From contig NZ_JAGKSR010000001.1 of the NCBI RefSeq assembly GCF_017939615.1, forward strand, positions 2,542,001 to 2,606,000: a stretch of DNA of 64,000 nt, given 5' to 3'. The stretch comes from Microbacterium sp. BLY (GTDB lineage: Bacteria; Actinomycetota; Actinomycetes; Actinomycetales; Microbacteriaceae). The position numbers and the translations under genes were made by a program. Below the pieces are notes generated by a model that was not told the origin of the DNA, searched no databases, and saw only the letters and a list, made by a program, of their open reading frames with translations. Positions 41,673-50,659 of this stretch are shown in pieces (the first letter of the stretch is position 1; each line of letters begins with the position of its first letter).

Positions 41673-44600
41673 CTACACGGCACTGCACGCCGTCTCCGAA
41701 GCTCGCATCCCACCGGACGAAGCGAAGACCGCCACCAGGGGTGCACCGATCGCGATCAGCACAACGGGAATCCACGGCACGGTGAGTTCCCACACGCCAC
41801 GGTCGAGCAGGTTCGTGCTCACAGTGTTCAGCGAGACCGCGATGCCAAGTGCGACACCTGCAAGAACACCGATCACGCTTCCGAGTAGTCCGACGGTGAG
41901 TGTGGCCGCCGTTCTGAGGCGCCTCCGTGTGCGGTTCGAGGCACCGACGTCGTGGAGAACGCGAAGGTCGCGGCGCATGTCGGTGAGTGCGAGACGAGCG
42001 GTACCCGCCGTGGCTGTGATCGAGATGAGCGCGGCGATCACCGTGACGATGGAGAGGGTGGTCGCGAGACCGGGGTTCGAGTAGTCCCGCGCGGCGGTGA
42101 CCTGATGGATGCCGAGAAGCAGGAGGCGATCTCGAAGCTCGTCGAGCTCGGTCTGAGTGAGGGGGACTTCCGCGGTTGCGATCACTCCGACGTGCTCAAC
42201 GACAGGTTCGAAGTCCGCCAACGGGACGTGCTCGAGTATCTGCGGTGGGATGAACGCCTGCCATTGCTGTGACCCCCAATCGACCACCACGGCATCTGCG
42301 ATCACGCTGTCGAGGATGACCGGATCGGGCGGGTTCTCGAAGAAGCGTTCGCCTCGGTCCTGGGCGTGCTCGAGCTGTTGCTCCCACGCGGCTTCTGCGG
42401 TCGCGTCCTCCTCGTAGATCCCCAAGTGTGCGGAGCCATCTGTCCATTGGTCGATCGTTCGAGTGAGCACGATCTTCCCTGATCGGAGAGCTTCTGCGGC
42501 TTGTTCGTATCCAGGGAGGCCCAGTGCGGTCACGAGAGTGCCGTCATCGACCACGATGTTCGTTCGCTCCGTCGAGCGCCACATCGGCTGCCGGTTGATG
42601 TCCGTGGCGGCCTTGTCGATCTGGCAGTTGTAGCCATTCACATCCGCGCCCTGTTCGTGCTTGTCCGGGTCGGCAACGGCGTCGTTGTATTCCTCGGAGT
42701 AGTCGGCCCAGGCGGGGCACGCTGTGGAGGGGTCGATCGTGAGGCGGGCGAAGCGTTCCCCGGTGAGGCCGAGCATGTTCACGTCAACGAGTTCGGTTCC
42801 GGGGAGGTACTGATTGACGGTGTTCTTGATGCTGTTGCGCTGCTTCGCGGTTGGCGAAGATGCTGCACCTGCGTCTTGCTCGCTCGTTGATTGCTCGAAG
42901 GGGTTCTCGCCGCCAGAAGACTCGGTGTAGAAGCCGTCGTAGATCATGATGGTTCCCTCGCTCGCACGAGGGTGCCACTCTGCGGCCACAGTCGCGTACT
43001 GGGTCGCCGTTACGACCAGGATCGCCACGGCGACCGCGATCGCTGCCGCCGTGCCTGTGACTGACGGGATCGTCCGGTCGGCCCGTCGAACCGCATCACG
43101 GACCGCGACCCGCTCGGCTGCCGGCAGCCTGTGCGCAACCCTTCCCAGGAGCGGCAGGATCGGACGGATCACGAGGATCAACCCGATCGTGAGGAAGGGT
43201 CCGGTGAGGATGTACCAGGCGCGTACCCCGCTGACGATGCCCAGCACGAAAGTCGTCAGTGCGAGCAGCACGAGGACGGCCATCAGCACCCAGCGGACGC
43301 GGGGCATGCTTCGGGGCTCTTCGCCGGTGTCCTTCAAGGAAGCGATCGGATCGGCGTTCGCTGCGCGTCTGGCCGGCGCCCAAGCGGCAACGAAGGCCAC
43401 GACCACGCCGAAGACCGCGATGACTATGAGGTCGAGCGCAGGAACGATCAGGTTGGGGTATGCGGTGCTTCCATTGAGGCGGGTGGCCCAGACGATCAGC
43501 GAGGCAACGATGAGACCGAGCAACACCCCGGCTATCGACGCGAGCGACGCAACGAGTACGGCACTGCTGATCATCACCCCGCGGATGTCTCGCCCGGTGG
43601 CGCCCTGTGCGACGAGCAGCCCGTAATCTCGGCGGGACTGACGCGCTCCGATCGCGAAGACTGGACCGATCAGAAGTGCCATGATCGTGCCGCCGATAAC
43701 TGCCGTCAGGGTGACTGCGAGAGCGACGCCGAGCGTTACCGCGGCTTCGTGTGCCTCACCTTCGCGGTAGATCGGCACCTCCACCGCATCGGGGGGATCC
43801 ATGACAACTGAGCGGCTGATCGCCACGAATCCCGCATCGTTGAGAGTGAGCACGTCGGCCCAGGGCAGATCAGTGCCAGTCAGGAACCAGACCGTGGATG
43901 CGCCGTCCAGATAGGTGTCGCCCACGGCCAGAAGGGTTCCATCAGCCAAGGCGACATCGGAGCCGAGCGCGTTGTTCTCATGGATGCCGACGAGAGTGAG
44001 CGCTGTCAGTCGCGCTGCGGTATCTGTACCGCCCTCGAAGGTGTCGCCCACCGAGAGGTTCAGCCGTTCCGCGACCGTACGGCTCACCGAAGCCTCGCCG
44101 AGGGCCTCCGGCACATCCCCCTGCCAGACATCGATCAGGCTGCGCAAGGGGGGATCGGTGAAGTCAGCCTCCACTGCTGCGAGGCCGTCCGTCAGCGCGT
44201 CGCCTGAACGGAGCGCGAGGAACCCGGTCCGGGTCTCGTGAAGCTCATTGTCGGCGGGGAGAAGCGCGCGGAGCGTGCCCTCCACCTGTTCCAGCGGCGC
44301 GTCACGTCCGCCTCCACTGCCGACGTCAGCGCGGGGCGTCTGCTGGAAGACTGCGTCCCCGAACCATTGCACCCGCGCTTGCGCCGTGTCTCCCAATGTC
44401 AGTCGGGCGTATGTCTCATCTGAAGTTTGCGCAGAGCGAAGAAGAACGTCCATGCTGGTGCCCGCCCCGACGGTCACCAGGATCACGAGCGCAGCCAGAA
44501 GGTAGCGAGTCAGATTCCGTCGCACATCTCTGATCGCGAGGCGACTGAGTAGCGCTCGCCGCCGTCGAGCGTGGGGCGGTCGTGCTGGTCGCTTGGTCAC
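41673..44600 (-). CDS. FtsX/MacB-type ABC transporter permease
   Basis: A 975-residue membrane protein with two FtsX-type modules. An N-terminal helix (YLLAALVILVTVGAGTSM) precedes a large exported domain; three helices near 330-470 (AVTLTAVIGGTIMALLIG and following) end the first module. Further helices near 500-560, a second exported domain rich in acidic residues, and three C-terminal helices (ATTLSIVTVIAALISITAT; GLLGSVIGVLAGVALGIAV; IPVVLIAIGAPLVAVF) follow. Such permeases with a LolD/MacB-like ATPase move lipoproteins, peptides or drugs, or act mechanically. The GTG start overlaps the ATPase stop by 4 bp. Substrate unknown. Confidence 0.88.
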   Translation of the reverse strand: MTKRPARPPHARRRRALLSRLAIRDVRRNLTRYLLAALVILVTVGAGTSMDVLLRSAQTSDETYARLTLGDTAQARVQWFGDAVFQQTPRADVGSGGGRDAPLEQVEGTLRALLPADNELHETRTGFLALRSGDALTDGLAAVEADFTDPPLRSLIDVWQGDVPEALGEASVSRTVAERLNLSVGDTFEGGTDTAARLTALTLVGIHENNALGSDVALADGTLLAVGDTYLDGASTVWFLTGTDLPWADVLTLNDAGFVAISRSVVMDPPDAVEVPIYREGEAHEAAVTLGVALAVTLTAVIGGTIMALLIGPVFAIGARQSRRDYGLLVAQGATGRDIRGVMISSAVLVASLASIAGVLLGLIVASLIVWATRLNGSTAYPNLIVPALDLIVIAVFGVVVAFVAAWAPARRAANADPIASLKDTGEEPRSMPRVRWVLMAVLVLLALTTFVLGIVSGVRAWYILTGPFLTIGLILVIRPILPLLGRVAHRLPAAERVAVRDAVRRADRTIPSVTGTAAAIAVAVAILVVTATQYATVAAEWHPRASEGTIMIYDGFYTESSGGENPFEQSTSEQDAGAASSPTAKQRNSIKNTVNQYLPGTELVDVNMLGLTGERFARLTIDPSTACPAWADYSEEYNDAVADPDKHEQGADVNGYNCQIDKAATDINRQPMWRSTERTNIVVDDGTLVTALGLPGYEQAAEALRSGKIVLTRTIDQWTDGSAHLGIYEEDATAEAAWEQQLEHAQDRGERFFENPPDPVILDSVIADAVVVDWGSQQWQAFIPPQILEHVPLADFEPVVEHVGVIATAEVPLTQTELDELRDRLLLLGIHQVTAARDYSNPGLATTLSIVTVIAALISITATAGTARLALTDMRRDLRVLHDVGASNRTRRRLRTAATLTVGLLGSVIGVLAGVALGIAVSLNTVSTNLLDRGVWELTVPWIPVVLIAIGAPLVAVFASSGGMRASETACSAV

Positions 44601-45349
44601 GATGCCGTACCGGGTGAATGCTCGTGGCCCGACGCAGGCGCGATGAGCGACTCCACCTCGCTGAGCGGCTCGGTCCCTGCGACGATCCGACCGTCCTTGA
44701 GGAAGAGCGTTCGATCTGCCCACGCCGCATAGCGAGGGTCGTGCGTGACGAGAATGCCACCGCAATCCGGTCCGATCTGCGCTCGAAGGAAAGAGATCAC
44801 CTCTTCGCCCAGCGCAGAATCCAGCGCTCCGGTCGGCTCATCAGCGAGGATCAGCGAGCGAGACCCCACCACTGCTCTCGCGATTGCGACGCGCTGCCGT
44901 TGCCCGCCTGAAAGTCGATCAGGAAACTCATCGCCCCGTTCCGGCAGGCCCAGACGCGCCAGCATGGCGGAGGCGTGCTCCGCTGCTTCGCTCGCCGGAG
45001 TCCCGTCAAGCTCCAACGGCAAGGCGACGTTCTCCTTGGCCGTAAGGGAGGACACCAGGTTGTAGTCCTGGAACACGAACCCGATCGACTGTCGGCGCAG
45101 CCTCGCACGCTCGGTACTCGAAGCACTCGAGATGTCCACCCCCGCAACGAGCACCCGCCCCGAGGTAGGCGAGTCAAGCGCACCCGCGAGGTTCAGCAGA
45201 GTGCTCTTACCCGATCCGCTCGGACCCATCACCGCGACCAACTCGCCATAATCCACTCGGAAACTCACGTCCCGAAGCGCATGCACGAATGTGTCACCCG
45301 AGGTGTGCGTGCGAGTTACCCCGGAGAACTCGATCAACGCGGCGCTCAC
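44597..45349 (-). CDS. ABC transporter ATP-binding protein (MacB/LolD family)
   Basis: A 250-residue nucleotide-binding subunit. Walker A GPSGSGKST, Q loop FVFQDYNLV, signature LSGGQRQRVAIARA, Walker B LILADEPTGALD, and the His switch LVTHDPRYA are all intact. LVSSLTAKENVALPLE is typical of the MacB/LolD group that pairs with FtsX-like permeases. Overlaps by 4 bp with both its neighbours make a three-gene PadR-ATPase-permease operon. Confidence 0.95.
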   Translation of the reverse strand: MSAALIEFSGVTRTHTSGDTFVHALRDVSFRVDYGELVAVMGPSGSGKSTLLNLAGALDSPTSGRVLVAGVDISSASSTERARLRRQSIGFVFQDYNLVSSLTAKENVALPLELDGTPASEAAEHASAMLARLGLPERGDEFPDRLSGGQRQRVAIARAVVGSRSLILADEPTGALDSALGEEVISFLRAQIGPDCGGILVTHDPRYAAWADRTLFLKDGRIVAGTEPLSEVESLIAPASGHEHSPGTAS

Positions 45350-45933
45350 CGTCGGGCACCTTCCTGGTTCTTGTGATGCGTGTGCTCGGGAGCGGGTGCA
45401 GGCAGGGGCTTCTCGGCGGATGCTTCGCGAACAAGCGTGGCTTCAACGTGATCGAGCCAACGGATCTCTGCTTCGGTGTGAAAGATGAGAGAGTCACTCA
45501 GGAGCTGCCAGGCCATGTCCTGCTCAGCAGCGTGCTTCGCTTGAGCCTTCAGACGCGTGTACTGGTGCAGCATCCGCATCGACTCGGTGCGCTGCCGCTG
45601 CACCACGAGGCTCACATCCACACCAGGTGCCGACACTGCGAGCGTCAGCTTGATCGCCAGTTCATCCCGCGTGGGGCGAGAGCGTTCCACCGGAGAGTCC
45701 CACCACTCACGCACCGCAGCACGCCCGTCTGGGGTCAGCTTGTAAAGCTCCGAGTCACCACCGGCGTGCGGTTCCACCAGACCGTCACGCTCAAGCCGTT
45801 GCAACGTCGTGTACGCCTGCCCGATGTTCAACGGCCACGTCGATCCCGTGCGCGACTCGAACGCTGTCTTCAGTTGGTTCCCGTTCATCGGGCTCTCCGA
45901 CAGGAGCACCAAGAACGCCTTCGGTATCGACAT
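45346..45933 (-). CDS. PadR family transcriptional regulator
   Basis: A 195-residue PadR protein: an N-terminal winged helix (AFLVLLSESPMNGNQLKTAF, then NIGQAYTTLQRLERDGLV, then YKLTPDGRAAVREW) and a helical C-terminal dimerisation domain. PadR proteins typically repress an adjacent exporter until an inducer binds. The ATG at 45933 lies 6 bases after AAGGGA. A double palindrome overlaps its promoter, so autoregulation of the whole operon is likely. Confidence 0.9.
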   Translation of the reverse strand: MSIPKAFLVLLSESPMNGNQLKTAFESRTGSTWPLNIGQAYTTLQRLERDGLVEPHAGGDSELYKLTPDGRAAVREWWDSPVERSRPTRDELAIKLTLAVSAPGVDVSLVVQRQRTESMRMLHQYTRLKAQAKHAAEQDMAWQLLSDSLIFHTEAEIRWLDHVEATLVREASAEKPLPAPAPEHTHHKNQEGARR

Positions 45934-45941
45934 CACAAATC

Positions 45942-45979
45942 CCTTACTCAGTAAGCTTTCCTGAACTTACCGAGTAAGG
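45942..45979. promoter_or_regulatory. PadR operator: double palindrome
   Basis: CCTTACTCAGTAAG and CTTACCGAGTAAGG are inverted copies separated by 10 bases, and each is itself palindromic (CTTACT-C-AGTAAG). The element lies right before the PadR start, overlapping its ribosome-binding site. Confidence 0.7.
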
Positions 45980-46064
45980 ATCCTGCCGTCAAGAATCGCT
46001 GGGGAGGGTCCACAGAATCCCTCCGAAGGCTCCGGTCATCCGGGGTCTTCGCTGTTTCCGCCCG

Positions 46065-47729
46065 TCACAGGACCCTGCCGTCCCCGGGGCGGGAGACGCG
46101 CAGCCACCGGTACCCGTACGCGGGAAGCTCCAGCTCCACCCCGCCGTCGTCGTCGAGAGGAACGCGCCGCGCACCGAGGAGGTCGACCAGGGTCGTGCCC
46201 GCGGGCTCCTCCCCCAGGCGGAACCGCGTCGTCGCCGGCCGTTCCGCGAAGTTGTGGACGGCGATCGTACGGCCCACATCGGCGTCCAGGGAGTGCACCA
46301 GCAGGGCCTCCTGCGGCTGCTCGATGACCGTGAACGTTCCCCATCCCAGCTCGGGCGACACGCGGTAGCGCGCGGTCAGCTCGCGGAGGAAGTGCAGCAG
46401 CGAGCCGTGGTCCTCGAGCTGGGCGGCGACGTTCACATGGGTGGGCGCGTACCCGTCCGTCGGCACCGGCGCGACCAGCCGAGAGGGACGCGCATCGGAG
46501 AAGCCTCCGTTGCGATCCGCCGACCACTGCATCGGGGTGCGCACGGCCTGCCGTCCCTCGACGGCGATGTTCTCGCCCATCCCGATCTCCTCGCCGTAGA
46601 AGAGAACCGGTGTCCCGGGCAGTGTGAAGAGCAGGCTGTAGGCCATCCGGATCCTCCGCGGGTCGCCCTCCAGCATCGGCGGCAGGCGCCGTGTGATGCC
46701 GCGGCCGAACACCCGCTGCCCCTCATCCGGCGCGAAGGCTTCGAAGACCTCCTGACGTTCGTCATCGGTGAGCTTGTCGAGGGTGAGCTCATCGTGGTTG
46801 CGGAGGAAGTTCGCCCACTGCATCTCCGGACCGAGGACAGGGCGCGCGGTGAGCGCGGCGACGAGCGGGGCGGGATCACGGCGGGCGAGCGACAGATAGA
46901 GCACCTGCATGGCCATGAAGTCGAACTGCATGGTCAGCTCGTCGCCGTCCGTGCCCCCGAAATAGGCGCGCTGCTCCTCGTAGGGCAGGTTGACCTCGCC
47001 GAGCAGGATCGCCTCGCTGGAACGTCGTTGCAGGAAGCGCCGCATGTCGCGCAGCAACTCATGCGGGTCCGGAAGGTCCGCGGTCTTCGGAACCTCGAGG
47101 AGGAACGGGACCGCGTCCACCCGGAATCCCGAGATGCCGAGCTGCAACCAGAACCCGATCACCTTCGCGATCTCGTCCCGGACCACGGGGTTGGCGATGT
47201 TGAGGTCGGGCTGGTGCTCGTAGAAGCTGTGCTGGTACCACTGCCCCGACTTCTCGTCCTTCGTCCAGATCCCGTCCGCCTGCCCGGGGAACACCGCGTT
47301 CTTCTGCCCCTTCGGCGGCGCATCGTCGCGCCACACGTAGAAGTCCCGATACGGCGAGTCGACACTGCGGAGCGCGGCACGGAACCACGGGTGCCGGTCG
47401 GAGGTGTGGTTGACGACGAGGTCGACGATCACGCGGATGCCACGATCGCGGGCCGTGCGGATCACCTCCACGAGGTCGCCGTGGGTGCCGAGACGGGGGT
47501 CAACGCCGTAGAAGTCGCTGACGTCGTATCCGTCGTCGAGGTCGGGCGAGGGATAGAACGGCATGAGCCACAGGCACGTCACGCCCAGCTGCGCCAGATA
47601 GTCGATCCGCTGCGCGAGACCCCGGAGATCGCCGACGCCGTCGCCGTCCGCATCCAGGAAGGTCTCCACGTCGAGGCAGTAGACGACGGCCGTCTTCCAC
47701 CAGAGATCGCTCGTGTCGGTGATCTTCAT
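46065..47729 (-). CDS. GH13 alpha-amylase family enzyme (trehalose synthase/alpha-glucosidase-like)
   Basis: A 554-residue glycoside hydrolase 13 protein. The barrel begins WWKTAVVYCLDVETFLDADG. Catalytic residues are present: nucleophile Asp205 in GFRVDAVPF, acid/base Glu245 in LLGEVN, and Asp313 in FLRNHDEL, plus VDLVVNHTSDRHPWF. The overall pattern is closest to trehalose synthase (maltose-trehalose isomerase), but that enzyme cannot be told from an alpha-glucosidase by eye. It has a C-terminal beta domain and no fused maltokinase. Coupled by a 4-bp overlap to the upstream flavin oxidoreductase. Confidence 0.85.
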   Translation of the reverse strand: MKITDTSDLWWKTAVVYCLDVETFLDADGDGVGDLRGLAQRIDYLAQLGVTCLWLMPFYPSPDLDDGYDVSDFYGVDPRLGTHGDLVEVIRTARDRGIRVIVDLVVNHTSDRHPWFRAALRSVDSPYRDFYVWRDDAPPKGQKNAVFPGQADGIWTKDEKSGQWYQHSFYEHQPDLNIANPVVRDEIAKVIGFWLQLGISGFRVDAVPFLLEVPKTADLPDPHELLRDMRRFLQRRSSEAILLGEVNLPYEEQRAYFGGTDGDELTMQFDFMAMQVLYLSLARRDPAPLVAALTARPVLGPEMQWANFLRNHDELTLDKLTDDERQEVFEAFAPDEGQRVFGRGITRRLPPMLEGDPRRIRMAYSLLFTLPGTPVLFYGEEIGMGENIAVEGRQAVRTPMQWSADRNGGFSDARPSRLVAPVPTDGYAPTHVNVAAQLEDHGSLLHFLRELTARYRVSPELGWGTFTVIEQPQEALLVHSLDADVGRTIAVHNFAERPATTRFRLGEEPAGTTLVDLLGARRVPLDDDGGVELELPAYGYRWLRVSRPGDGRVL

Positions 47730-48691
47730 GTGCGCTCCCTCAGAGCCGGCAGGATCTCGGAGGCGGCCGCCTTCAGGAAGAGCGTCTGCTCCCGTCCCAC
47801 GTGGTGCAGATAGACCCGGTCGAAGCCGATGGCGACGAGCTCCGCGATCCGCTCGGCGAGCGACCCGGCGTCGTGGTCGACGAGCACGGCGGCGCGCAGA
47901 GCCTTCTCGTCCACCTCTCCCACCGCCGCGTCGAAGTCTTCCGGCTGCTCGATGTTCCACGCGAGTGGCGGAGTGACGACTCCCTGCCGCCACTGCTCCT
48001 TGGCGATCGCGAACGCCTCCGCGTCGTCAGCGCCCCAGCTCAGATGGGTCTGCAGGACGCACGGCCCCTCGCCCCCGGCCGAGCGGTAGGCCTCCACGAC
48101 CCGCCGGAGCGCGGACGGCTCCTGGGCGACGGTGGCGAGACCGTCCGCCCAGCCGGCCGCCCACTCCGCCGTCTCCGCACTGACGGCGGTGGCGAAGAGC
48201 GGCGGCGGCAGAGCCGGACGGGTCCAGACGCGGGCGCGGTGCACCCGTACGAGGCCGTCATGGTCGACCTCCTCACCGGCCAGCAGCCGCCGGATCACGT
48301 CCACGCTCTCGCGCAGGCGCGCGTTGCGGACGTCCTTGGCCGGCCAGGCGTCACCGGTCACGTGCTCGTTCATCGCCTCCCCGCTGCCGAGCGCCGCCCA
48401 GAACCGCCCGGGGAACATCTCCTCCAGTGTGCCGAACGCCTGCGCGACGATCGCGGGGTGATAACGCTGCCCCGGCGCGTTGACCATGCCGATGGGGAAG
48501 CGCGTCCGAGCCAGCGCCGCCGCGATCCAGCTGAACGCGAATCCCGACTCGCCCTGCTCGGGCAGCCACGGCGCCAGGTGGTCGGAGCACATCGCCCCGT
48601 CGAAGCCCGCCCACTCCGCGCTGACGACCGCGTCCAGCAGCACGCTGGGCGGGATCTGCTCATGGGAGGCGTGGAATCCGATGAAGACCAT
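47726..48691 (-). CDS. LLM class (luciferase-like) flavin oxidoreductase
   Basis: A 321-residue bacterial-luciferase-fold protein: IGFHASHEQIPPSVLLDAVV, SDHLAPWLPEQGESGFAFSW, FWAALGSGEAMNEHV and IGFDRVYLHHVG near the end. It resembles the TIGR03885 group, described as non-F420 flavin-dependent and often found beside a TreS-like GH13 gene, as here. The substrate is unknown. The start MVFIGFH is chosen because the barrel begins there; the longer frame upstream is not supported. Confidence 0.82.
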   Translation of the reverse strand: MVFIGFHASHEQIPPSVLLDAVVSAEWAGFDGAMCSDHLAPWLPEQGESGFAFSWIAAALARTRFPIGMVNAPGQRYHPAIVAQAFGTLEEMFPGRFWAALGSGEAMNEHVTGDAWPAKDVRNARLRESVDVIRRLLAGEEVDHDGLVRVHRARVWTRPALPPPLFATAVSAETAEWAAGWADGLATVAQEPSALRRVVEAYRSAGGEGPCVLQTHLSWGADDAEAFAIAKEQWRQGVVTPPLAWNIEQPEDFDAAVGEVDEKALRAAVLVDHDAGSLAERIAELVAIGFDRVYLHHVGREQTLFLKAAASEILPALRERT

Positions 48692-48794
48692 ACGCCCGAG
48701 TCTGGCAAGCCACGACGCTCGGCGGCAGTGGTTGACAGGAGCGCCGGGTGCTGCCAGGTGCCCCGATGTCCGAGGGTGAACATAGGCTGCTCCG

Positions 48795-49220
48795 GTGCCG
48801 AAACCCCGACTTCTCCCCGGCCCCTGCCCACTGTGCGGCAATCTCGCCGGGCAGCGGACGGACGACGCCTGGCACTGCACGCTCTGCGACTGGCGCTATG
48901 GGGACTCCCCCGACCCCGACCTGCCGTTCCCGCGGATCGACGTCGTGTACTACCTCCGGTACGACCGCCGGGTGAAGATCGGCACGAGCAGGCAGCCGCG
49001 GCGGCGTCTGGCGAGCATCCGTCACGACGAGCTCCTCGCGTTCGAACGGGGCGATCGGACGCGCGAACAGCAACGGCATCGCGAGTTCGCCTCCGCCCGC
49101 GAAGGCGGCGAGTGGTTCACGCTGACGCCCGAGATCCGCGCTCACGTCGCGCGCTTGCAACAGGGCGGCGACCCCTGGCACCAGTACGCCCGCTGGCTCA
49201 GCGCCGCTCTCCGGGGCTGA
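48795..49220 (+). CDS. GIY-YIG nuclease-like protein with N-terminal zinc ribbon
   Basis: A 141-residue protein. Residues 11-32 hold two Cys pairs (CPLC and, 17 residues on, CTLC), a likely zinc ribbon. Residues 48-125 match a T5orf172/MUG113-type GIY-YIG domain: VVYYLRYDRRVKIGTSRQPR, RRLASIRHDELLAFERG, and the metal-binding Glu in GGEWFTLT, with a His in REQQRHREF. The GTG has no ribosome-binding site; TAGGCT ends six bases before it, suggesting leaderless expression. Function is unknown; such proteins can be structure-specific nucleases. Confidence 0.7.
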   Translation: MPKPRLLPGPCPLCGNLAGQRTDDAWHCTLCDWRYGDSPDPDLPFPRIDVVYYLRYDRRVKIGTSRQPRRRLASIRHDELLAFERGDRTREQQRHREFASAREGGEWFTLTPEIRAHVARLQQGGDPWHQYARWLSAALRG

Positions 49221-49330
49221 CACGCCTATCACCGCACGCCGGATCACACCAGGGGATCCCGCCTGCCTCTCGCGACCGGCAGACTCCCGGGGAACGGGCG
49301 CAGCCGGCGCCCCGCGTGAGAGGACCGGAC

Positions 49331-49504
49331 ATGAACGGACGAGAGAACATCCCCGCCGATGACGTCAGCGCGCAGGATCCGCTGGCCGGAGACGGGAGCG
49401 GCGACCCGAACAGCGACCGCCAGTTCCTCCAGGACCTGCCTCCCGCGCAGGTCGACACGGAGCAGCAGCAGGAGCATCAGGCCGACGCCGACGACGAGGA
49501 GTAG
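49331..49504 (+). CDS. Small acidic hypothetical protein
   Basis: A 57-residue, highly acidic protein (MNGRENIPADDV at the start, QQQEHQADADDEE at the end), probably disordered. It is followed directly by a strong terminator, which supports a real transcript. No family recognised. Confidence 0.45.
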   Translation: MNGRENIPADDVSAQDPLAGDGSGDPNSDRQFLQDLPPAQVDTEQQQEHQADADDEE

Positions 49505-49514
49505 TCCTCGCGGC

Positions 49515-49556
49515 CGACGAGGGGCGACCGGATCGGACTCCGGTCGCCCCTCGTCG
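49515..49556. terminator. Bidirectional terminator hairpin
   Basis: CGACGAGGGGCGACCGG and CCGGTCGCCCCTCGTCG are perfect 17-bp arms around an 8-base loop between convergent genes. Confidence 0.8.
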
Positions 49557-49570
49557 TGCGCGGGTCAGGG

Positions 49571-49957
49571 TCAGGCGGTCGCGGTCCGTCCGCGGGCGCT
49601 CTGCGGCTGCGGCTGCGAGAACAGCACGACGACGATGACCGCGGCGCCGACGACCACGTGCGGGAGCCAGACGTTCAGGGCCTCCCCCGCGAAGCCGAAC
49701 AGCCACGGCGACAGCGCCAGGAAGAGGCTCGCGACGATGTCGAAGACGAGGTGCACGGGCATGGGGATCAGGCCGAACGGGCCCCACTCGTACTTCGTGA
49801 AGAGGCTGTAGACGATGAGGCCGACACCGAGCACGATCGGGATGACGACGGGGGCTCCGCCCTTGTCGGCGAACCCGAAGAGCCAGGGCGCGGCGATCAG
49901 AGCGATTCCGACGACGTAGTCGAGGACTCCATGGACCTTGGTCGGGATGAAACGCAT
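49571..49957 (-). CDS. SPW-repeat membrane protein
   Basis: A 128-residue protein with four helices. Two internal repeats carry the defining motif: IALIAAPWLFGFADKGGAP and LFLALSPWLFGFAGEALNV. Such proteins are widespread and uncharacterised. A single gene between convergent and tandem neighbours. Confidence 0.85.
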   Translation of the reverse strand: MRFIPTKVHGVLDYVVGIALIAAPWLFGFADKGGAPVVIPIVLGVGLIVYSLFTKYEWGPFGLIPMPVHLVFDIVASLFLALSPWLFGFAGEALNVWLPHVVVGAAVIVVVLFSQPQPQSARGRTATA

Positions 49958-50040
49958 GATTCCTCCTTGGGTGCCGCCGGCGGCGACTCACAGGAAGGTT
50001 CGGAGCCCTGCGCCCATCGGATGGGAATGCGGTGCCCGCC

Positions 50041-50640
50041 TCAGCTCTGCGCCCACCCGTACCGCCGCTGGAGCGCCGCCGCGACCCGCGCGTACCGGGT
50101 GCGGTCCAGGGCCGCCGCCTCGCGGCGCAGACCACGCTCATGCACGCTGTAGAGCTGTTCGATGTCGACCCACGATTCGCGGCCCTGCCCGTCCCACTCC
50201 CCGCTCCCGATGGAGAGGTAGTCACGGTCGCCGTCATGCGGCCGACTGGTCATCCGGACCGCGTACACCCGCTCGGACGACTGCCGCCCGATCACCAAGA
50301 CCGGTCGATCCTTGCCGCGGCCGTCGTTCTCCTCGTACGGCACCCAGGTCCAGACGACCTCTCCCGCATCCGGCGCCCCGTCTCGGCGCGGCGCGTAGGC
50401 CACGCGGACCGCCGGGATGCGTGCGGCATCGAGCCGCACGGTCTCGGTCCCGCGGGTCTGTCCCGGCTCTGTCCCCGGGTCCCCCGCCGTCGCGGACCGC
50501 CGCGCACGCTCCTCGGCCGTCCGCAGACGCGCGTCCGGGCGCCGCGGACCGGGAGAGGTCCGCGACGCCCGGGGGGAGCCCACTGCTCGATGCAGGAGAT
50601 CCGCGAGTGTCTTCAGGATGCCGTTGCTGGTCGTGCCCAC
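50041..50640 (-). CDS. PemK/MazF-family protein without visible antitoxin
   Basis: A 199-residue protein. Residues 1-70 are Arg/Pro-rich and disordered; the C-terminal 120 residues match actinobacterial PemK/MazF domains (GEVVWTWVPYEENDGRGKD, then RPVLVIGRQSSERVYAV, then WVDIEQLYSVHERGL). MazF-family toxins are mRNA-cutting endoribonucleases. No small antitoxin gene is adjacent (amtB is 19 bp upstream), and this long-N-terminus subgroup is conserved as a solitary gene in many actinobacteria, so toxicity is uncertain. Confidence 0.75.
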   Translation of the reverse strand: MGTTSNGILKTLADLLHRAVGSPRASRTSPGPRRPDARLRTAEERARRSATAGDPGTEPGQTRGTETVRLDAARIPAVRVAYAPRRDGAPDAGEVVWTWVPYEENDGRGKDRPVLVIGRQSSERVYAVRMTSRPHDGDRDYLSIGSGEWDGQGRESWVDIEQLYSVHERGLRREAAALDRTRYARVAAALQRRYGWAQS

Positions 50641-50659
50641 ACGGTCACCCTAACCGGCG

